Assembly: GCF_051622035.1 (NCBI RefSeq) | Contig: NC_135365.1 | Span: 27,342,001-27,406,000, forward strand | Reading direction: 5' to 3' | Source of the DNA: Arctopsyche grandis | Taxonomy: Eukaryota > Arthropoda > Insecta > Trichoptera > Hydropsychidae | DNA: 64,000 nt | Notes under the pieces: model-generated | The model's database searches: none | What the model saw: the letters and a program-made list of their open reading frames with translations, nothing else | What the model was told of the DNA's origin: nothing | Translations under genes and position numbers: made by a program | Part shown: positions 58,126 through 64,000 of the stretch, piece after piece | Layout of the letters: every line of letters begins with the position of its first letter | Position numbering within the stretch: position 1 is the stretch's first letter

Positions 58126-59000
58126 GAATTTTAGAATTGAAGAGTATTGACTTGAGATTTTAGAATTCCAAGAATTTTCCATCAAGACATTTGAATCCTA
58201 AGGTTGACATTTCCGAAAAGACATTTGAGTTTCAAGATACATGACATTCCTAAATTCGAATTGCAAAAATAGTGGAATTCCCGAAAAGAAATTTAAATTC
58301 CTAGATTCCTGACGTTTTTAAAAAATCATTAGAACTCCAAGAATAGTGGAATTCGTAAAAGAAATTTAAATTCCGAAGTCGTGACAATGCAGAGAAAACA
58401 TTTGGATATCAATAATTATGACAGTCTTGAAAAAACACTCGAATTTAAAAAAGCTTTATATTCCTGAAAATACATCCGAATTTAAAAAAAGGTTGAATTC
58501 CGGAAAAACTTTCAAATTCCAAGAATAGTGAAAATCTTGAAATAAATTTAAACTCCAAAAATCATGATATTTCAGAGAAAACATTTTAATTTCAATAATC
58601 ATGACATTCTTGAAAAAACATATGAATTTAAAAAAAAGCGTCATACTCCTGAAAAAACATGCGAATTTCAAAAATATTGGAATTCTGGAATGAAGTTTAA
58701 GCTCTTAAAATTATGACATTTCAGAGAAAAGATTTGAGTTTCAAAAATTGAGACACCCCTGAAAAGATATGCATGAATTCCACGAAGAGTGAAATTCCGT
58801 AGAAGAAATTCGAATTTCATCAATCGCGACATTTCAGAGAAGACATTTGAATTTAAAAAGTCGTAATTCTTGATAAAACATTTGAATTTCAAAAATTGTA
58901 ACATTCCTGAAAAAATATTCGTATACCAAAAATATTAAAATCCCGGATGGAAATTCAAATTCCAAGAATTTACATGAAAACATTCATATTCCAAGAACTG
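58126..59000. repeat. Degenerate minisatellite, about 37-bp unit, roughly 23 copies
   Basis: Units read like ATGACATTTCAGAGAAAACA then TTTGAATTTCAAAAATC, with much substitution and small indels. The array spans about 870 bp. ORFs on the minus strand rich in Phe and Leu are artefacts of the repeat. Confidence 0.8.
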
Positions 59001-59149
59001 TTTTAACTAACCACCAAATTCGAATATGAACTATTACAGGGGATCTAAATTTAAACATTAGGAGAGCTCGAAGCTCGGATGTTAAAGGGCCTCGTATTAA
59101 AACGCCTGTGCAATGCAGTGTATGTATATTTTTGATTTTGATTTTTAAA

Positions 59150-59960
59150 TGCTTTTTATTATTACGAAATTATGTTCACAATACATCTTATATCTATTTT
59201 AAAAGCTACTAATCTACTGATCATTTTCTATTTTACAATTTTAATTTAATTTTGTTAGTATACATAGTATAATATTATTCTAATGTTAATGTACAATATA
59301 ATAGGAAAAAGAGCCCAAAAACCTATTTACAATTCTTATAAATGCTCATAATACATCTAATACATCTAATACATAATATTAATTGAAGACTCTCTAAAGT
59401 CGACGATCTAAAGCAGATTGTGTTTAGGTAATCTGTGTTTATACCTGAAGGGTATAGGCATTTTGTTGTAATCACCGAGACTCTTCACAAGTGTGTTAGT
59501 ATGGTTATTAGTGATTCTGTCATATAATCTACTGATTAGTTTGATAGTAATCTCTATAAAAAAGGAATATTATATAAGGCATGCAGTTTCTTCAAGTTAG
59601 TATACATATATGGGTGTATTATAAATTATTTTTAGGGATTTATTTTGTATTACTTGGAGCTTGGAAAGGTTAGTATTCGAGGCGTTATTCCATACAGGTG
59701 AAGCATAGGTTAATAATGGTAATATGAGCGCGCGATATAATTTTATTTTATTTTGAGTTGATAAAGAACTATGCCGATTAAATATTGGATATATTGAGGA
59801 TTGTCTTGCATTTCGCTCCCTCAATGTGAGGTGCCCATCTCATTCTTTTATCGAACGTTACTCCTAAATGTTTTGTTACTGACTGCCATTTAAGACTTTC
59901 TCCAAAGGGGATTTTCAGATCTGAACTATCCACATAAAACATAAATCAATTTTCTTGATC
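59150..59960 (-). pseudogene. Jockey-like LINE 3' fragment
   Basis: Minus strand: KHLGVTFDKRMRWAPHI then, in another frame, IYPIFNRHSSLS and LYRALILPLLTYASPVW, LSKLQVIQNKSLK. These are the conserved thumb/C-terminal blocks of jockey-clade reverse transcriptases. At least one frameshift near 59825 and an early stop (about 59597) disable it. The 3' UTR runs to about 59150 and matches 49470-49620. Confidence 0.75.
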
Positions 59961-60587
59961 TATATATGTATGTATGTACATATAGGTATGATGATTCATG
60001 CTACACGTATAAACATAAAATGTAATCTCCATTCGCGGTACAGGAAATCATTTTGATACTTATTGTAATATTTTGTAAACATTTTGTATACGAATTTAAA
60101 ATCGATTCAGTTCTAGAACCTTTCGACCATTTTCTCCCGGATAAAAAAAGTGTCTCTGTAATTGGACACTCGGAGACAACGGCAAATTTCTCTTGTTTTC
60201 GCCGGTGTAGTATACAGGTATGTGTATGTAAATATATTTATCTACTTGCCATTTAATATCGAGTTCGTCCTTCGATAGCAGACGAATGTCAGACCGTTAA
60301 CCTTTTCGCTGCCGCGTTACGGTTTGTCTATATTTGAGAATTCCGTTAACCGCACTCCTCCGCCTCACCTGCCTGTCCTTTGACGATATTCAGAGCGTGC
60401 TAATGCAGAGTGATGAATTACGTTCAGATTGAAACCTTGTCGAACGAACACACTGGTGAATGGCGATTAGAGTTTGCCTATATTCAAAGTTCTACTCGAA
60501 ATAAGCTCTAAAATCAAGTTCATCCTAGATTTATTCATCCGAGGCTCTCAACCTTTTTTGTACGGTGGTTTCATAACAGTTCTCATA
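59961..60587. other. Non-coding, no gene recognised
   Basis: Contains TTAACCTTTTCGCTGCCGCG near 60298, similar in style to TTAA/CCC MITE starts, but no partner end was found. Confidence 0.45.
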
Positions 60588-61975
60588 TTTATTTATTTAT
60601 TTTTTACATATATACCAGGAAGGCCTTACAGGTAGCCCCAATGCGCCTTCCTGGCCAATTACAAACATTGTACCTTTTTTTTTTTAATATACAAGTCGCT
60701 GAATTACGAGACACTATAAAACTCCTAAATTAACAAGACATCTATTTTTTTTTTATTTATTTATTCAAATAGCAAAACTGCTAATACATACAATACAAAA
60801 TAACAAAATAACAACAAAAAATTATAAATCATCTTCCACAAAGGTATCCATTAACACCCTTCAAGAAAGCAGCAATGTTATTAGAACTTCTAATGCCTTC
60901 AGGAATGGCATTATACATTTGAACACCTCTGTGAAAAACACCTCCTGCAGTTTTAGCTTTCTTAACTCTACTTATAATTAATTTATTCCTATTTCTCGTT
61001 TTATAATTATGTATATCTCTATTCCTAACTATATGATTATTAAAATATTTGGGTAATAGATTCTTATCTAGCTTATAAATAAACTTTAAAGTGCTTACAT
61101 TAAGACTATTTCTAATGTTCAACCATTTCAATTCATCTAACATACTTCTTACATTCTTACATTTCCTCACATTCAAAATTGCACGCATTGCTCTATTTTG
61201 CACTTTCTGCAGTTTATCAATACACAAACCACTAAATAGATTGAAGACTGTAGCTCAGTATACAGTATGAGGCCGTTTAATACAATTATAAATCAATATT
61301 TTACTTTTTATACTTAATAAATTTCTTAACCTACAAAGTACACCAACTTTTTTTGCCATTTTTTTAATAATATAATCTGCGTTCACCTTAAAACTTAATT
61401 TACCATCCAAATAAATGCCCAAATACTTAATATTATCTACTACTTCTACCACTCTCCCATCCATAATCACATCACTCACAACTTTTTTATTATTCATCTA
61501 CTCACAACTTACTTAAGTTCACTTTCAGTTTATTCTCACATAACCAATCACTTAAATACCGTAATTCCCTAGATAAAATATTACTCATAACTTGCACATC
61601 ATCACCTACAATATAAACTAACGTATCATCCGCAAACATATGAACTTTACATATATCAAATACTTTCATCTATGAATTGTACATAAATTTTATTGTACAA
61701 TACATTAATCAATCTCAAATAGTGGTGACATAGTAGGTAGGAAGGATATTTAGCCAATTTCACCGGGAGCCTTTTCAACGATGAGATCAGATAAAATTGG
61801 CAAACTCGGAGAGGAAACGATCGACCTGGGGTCACAAATATCCAAGTCTGACCAGCAGCACTACAGATATACCAAAAAAAATTCTTTTCAATTGAGGTCA
61901 GCTCATGGGATCGAACCCGGCGCCTCTCGACGCTAAGCAGAAGCTTAACGACCGAGCTATGTTGCTGGCTATATA
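60588..61975 (-). mobile_element. tRNA-headed SINE, copy 7, split by a LINE
   Basis: Tail half at 60588-60745 (minus strand GGCCAGGAAGGCGCATTGGG, GCCTTCCTGGTAT). Body and head at 61667-61975 (box B GGGTTCGATCCC; AGCTCGGTCGTTAAG). The two halves are separated by the LINE at 60746-61666 and joined by the CATCTAT duplication. Removing the LINE restores the continuous ACATCTATGAATTGTACATA seen in other copies. Confidence 0.9.
60746..61666 (-). pseudogene. 5'-truncated jockey-like LINE inserted in a SINE
   Basis: Minus strand: the 5' end is cut inside the reverse transcriptase, just before the catalytic FADD (KVHMFADDTLVY). It continues through IKYLGIYLDGKLSF, KVQNRAMRAIL and the C-terminal VFHRGVQMYNAIPEGIRSS to a stop at about 60829, then a short A-rich tail. 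Lesions are a frameshift after KVNLSK (about 61500) and a stop after HTVY (about 61255). The flanks are a 7-bp duplication CATCTAT (60739-60745, 61667-61673). Confidence 0.9.
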
Positions 61976-61991
61976 CATATGTATGTATGTA

Positions 61992-62100
61992 CAACCAGCA
62001 GCTTGGTCTAGTAGTGAGTATTGAATTATTTCCTGCTTGATGTCACGGGTTTGTATCCCACTAAGAACAAAAAGCAATTTACTAAGATTCATCCAATTCA
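61992..62100 (+). mobile_element. tRNA-headed SINE, copy 8 (head only)
   Basis: Begins ACCAGCAGCTTGGTCTAGTA like copy 5, with box B GGGTTTGTATCCC, and stops after about 100 bp, directly before copy 9. Confidence 0.7.
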
Positions 62101-62106
62101 TCTAGC

Positions 62107-62660
62107 ATAGCCAGCAAGTTTGGCTCGGTGGTTGTAATTATTTTCAGCACCTATAAGTTCCGGGTTCAATCCCATGCTAATCTTTAATACTGCTGGTATC
62201 ATCATATTTGTGACTCCAAGTCGATGGTTTCTTATCAGAGTTTATTTTAATATTTACAATTGATAAACATGTTGTAATACAGATTTTATGTGACGTATTT
62301 TTTTTGGGAAAAAATCAGTTTCAGCGCACTTATAAAGTCAATAATCTACAATTTCCTTGTTCCTCAAATTGGAAAAAAATTCATTCTACATACTGTCACA
62401 AATATCTGAATTTGATTTATGAACAATATGTAAAAAATTATGTTCAAGTCTAAATCCATAGATGTCTCAATGGATTAATTAATTAATTAATTGTTGATTT
62501 CGTGTTCTTCAGCCTCTCAAAATACAGTGATTTATGTATATGTAATAAAAAAAATGCTGCATTGTTTGTATTTAACTGTACAGAAAGGCGCATTGGGGTC
62601 TTCCTGTCAAGCCTTCCTGATATATATCTATGTAAAATAAAATAAAATAAAATAAAATCC
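62107..62660 (+). mobile_element. tRNA-headed SINE, copy 9 (long form)
   Basis: Box A TTTGGCTCGGTGGTTG, box B GGGTTCAATCCC, the full body with ATAGATGTCTCAATGG and (TTAA)n, the 3' AAAGGCGCATTGGGGTC..TTCCTG block and an (AAAAT)n tail. Confidence 0.85.
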
Positions 62661-64000
62661 GAATGTTGTCAGAAGAACGAGCGAAAGCAGACTTAGAGGC
62701 TTATAAAAAGCCAGGTTCACTTTTGGAATCTTGGTGGGAAATTGTATTTTTCCACTATATATGTACATATACATACATATTTAATTTAGTATTTTTTTAT
62801 ATTTTTCTTGACGTACTATGTAGTTGGGAGTCACTGTTTAGTATGATTAGTCGTCGAAAGGTGGCACTCTCTTTCCGATAAAATTAATCGTAAGGAGTAT
62901 AGTATGTATGTGGGTATGTAGAGGTCAATTCACACCCCTAACCCTGCACTATATCGAGCGAACGTTCTTTATGACCAGCCGAATTGTCTGGGGTATGTGT
63001 GAACCCCCTCCCCTTCAAGGCCGGTTTACGAGCCCTAGCCTCCCTTGTGTGGCGTGTAGTTAAGGGCTTACGAGTCACATATAAAAGACTGGACACAATT
63101 GAGATGTCATCCATAAGGACTTGATAAGGGCGTATGGGGTTTTATTTCCCACCTAGTGCGCACGCTACACTACTTCTCCTTCCCCTACACTTTCGTTTGT
63201 TTTTATCGCATTGGACACACAAAACATTTGATTTCAGGGTAATGAAAATATATAAATGCTCATTTTTTCATAAAATGCTGCGAAAGACCATGCTAAGCCA
63301 TGTCAATGCAAAACTTGGATCGAAAAAGGAACGAGTCAGGAGCAGACAAAGATGGTGGATATTGATATTATGTACAGTAGATGTCATCGTCTCCAAAATT
63401 TTTGCATTCTTAAACGCGTAATACGATTATTTTTCACCATCGAACTTTCGAAAGCTATTTAATCGATAATTAAATAGCTTGCAAAATGGCAAAGTTTCAA
63501 ACCGATCATAAAAATGTAGGAAATAGTCTCAGACCAAAAGGCGACGCGAAGCTAATAAAAGCCTTGTGAAAATGTAATGAGGACTGAATAGATAATATAT
63601 CAAAAGAATAAAACAAGGAAGACACATGTAAGTAGGTGAATGAATAGGCTAAAATTACATTGTTTAGGATTTGTACTTGTGGCTGCACAAATAAATAGCA
63701 GACAAAGAAAGAAAGTGTTTGAATGGTATTCAAAGGATGAATGATTACTATTGAGTGAGTTGCATGTAAGGTACATAATATCAGATTGAATAAATACAGT
63801 GAAATATAGGTAGTATGTATGTACTATCAAATACATAAAATATATAGTAGAAACTACTCAAATGGTACCCAAGACTACTAAGAAGATATCAAGGTAGAAT
63901 GAATAGTCTTAATTTGGGAATAAGTTCGCACTTTAAAGCTTAAAGTGTTGTGTAAAATAAGCATGTTTTGAATAAACAGAAGGAATTAAAAGTGAAATAG
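62661..64000. other. Non-coding, no gene recognised
   Basis: It contains a slightly GC-richer stretch at 62940-63170 with a TATAAAAG at 63080, and an 11-bp perfect inverted repeat (AGCTATTTAAT, 63453-63463 and 63469-63479). No gene is supported to the window end. Confidence 0.45.

Noticed and set aside
58456..58904. Two Phe-rich minus-strand ORFs
   Set aside because: They arise from the 37-bp degenerate minisatellite.

Overview
The window looks like AT-rich, repeat-dominated insect genomic DNA. The evidence is eukaryotic-style small introns of about 50-60 bp with GT..AG ends, BTB-kelch exons, and a dense mix of Tc1/mariner, hAT, piggyBac-like, Helitron-like, RTE, jockey/CR1-like, SINE and LTR elements. 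I cannot name the species or order from sequence alone. I see no complete ordinary single-copy host gene, rRNA, functional tRNA or CRISPR array.

Layout. 1-18 kb: two direct copies (about 1.27-4.35 kb and 15.09-18.24 kb) of a segment carrying a minus-strand BTB-BACK-kelch gene. Both copies are broken, mostly by different lesions, and copy A has lost a whole kelch exon. Between them lie two minus-strand genes for an envelope-like membrane fusion glycoprotein (baculovirus F / insect retroelement env type). One is nearly intact (8.9-10.9 kb). The other is decayed and interrupted by a hAT element with a perfect 8-bp target duplication (4.7-6.9 kb). A Tc1-type transposon whose transposase gene has a clear 58-bp intron sits at 13.4-14.8 kb. 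18-24 kb: an RTE tail, a Helitron-like element with a GC-rich minisatellite, inverted repeats, and the first copies of a tRNA-headed SINE family.

24.7-28.2 kb: an apparently full-length RTE-clade LINE with an intact 1029-codon endonuclease/reverse-transcriptase ORF and a 19-bp flanking duplication. 28-36 kb: SINEs, two ZBED-type hAT transposase remnants, a diverged satellite-like array, a piggyBac-like MITE. 36.4-37.95 kb: a decayed gene for a secreted Ser/Thr/Pro-rich mucin-like protein containing an exact 290-bp tandem duplication. 39-46 kb: a solo LTR, a long hairpin-forming inverted repeat, and a LINE tail that shares its 3' end with the SINEs. 46.2-49.0 kb: a recently inserted non-autonomous LTR retrotransposon (361-bp LTRs with 3 differences) that has tandem arrays instead of gag-pol. 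52-62.7 kb: more inverted repeats, Helitron-type ends, satellite-like arrays, a hAT element with a SINE inside it, and a SINE split by a LINE with a 7-bp target duplication.

The most interesting signals are the tandem envelope-like gene pair without recognisable gag-pol or LTRs (possible host capture), the intron-bearing Tc1 transposase, the SINE/LINE tail sharing with a conserved 3' stem-loop, and the long hairpin at 40.4 kb. All reading is by eye. Family assignments rest on motifs, not on database searches.
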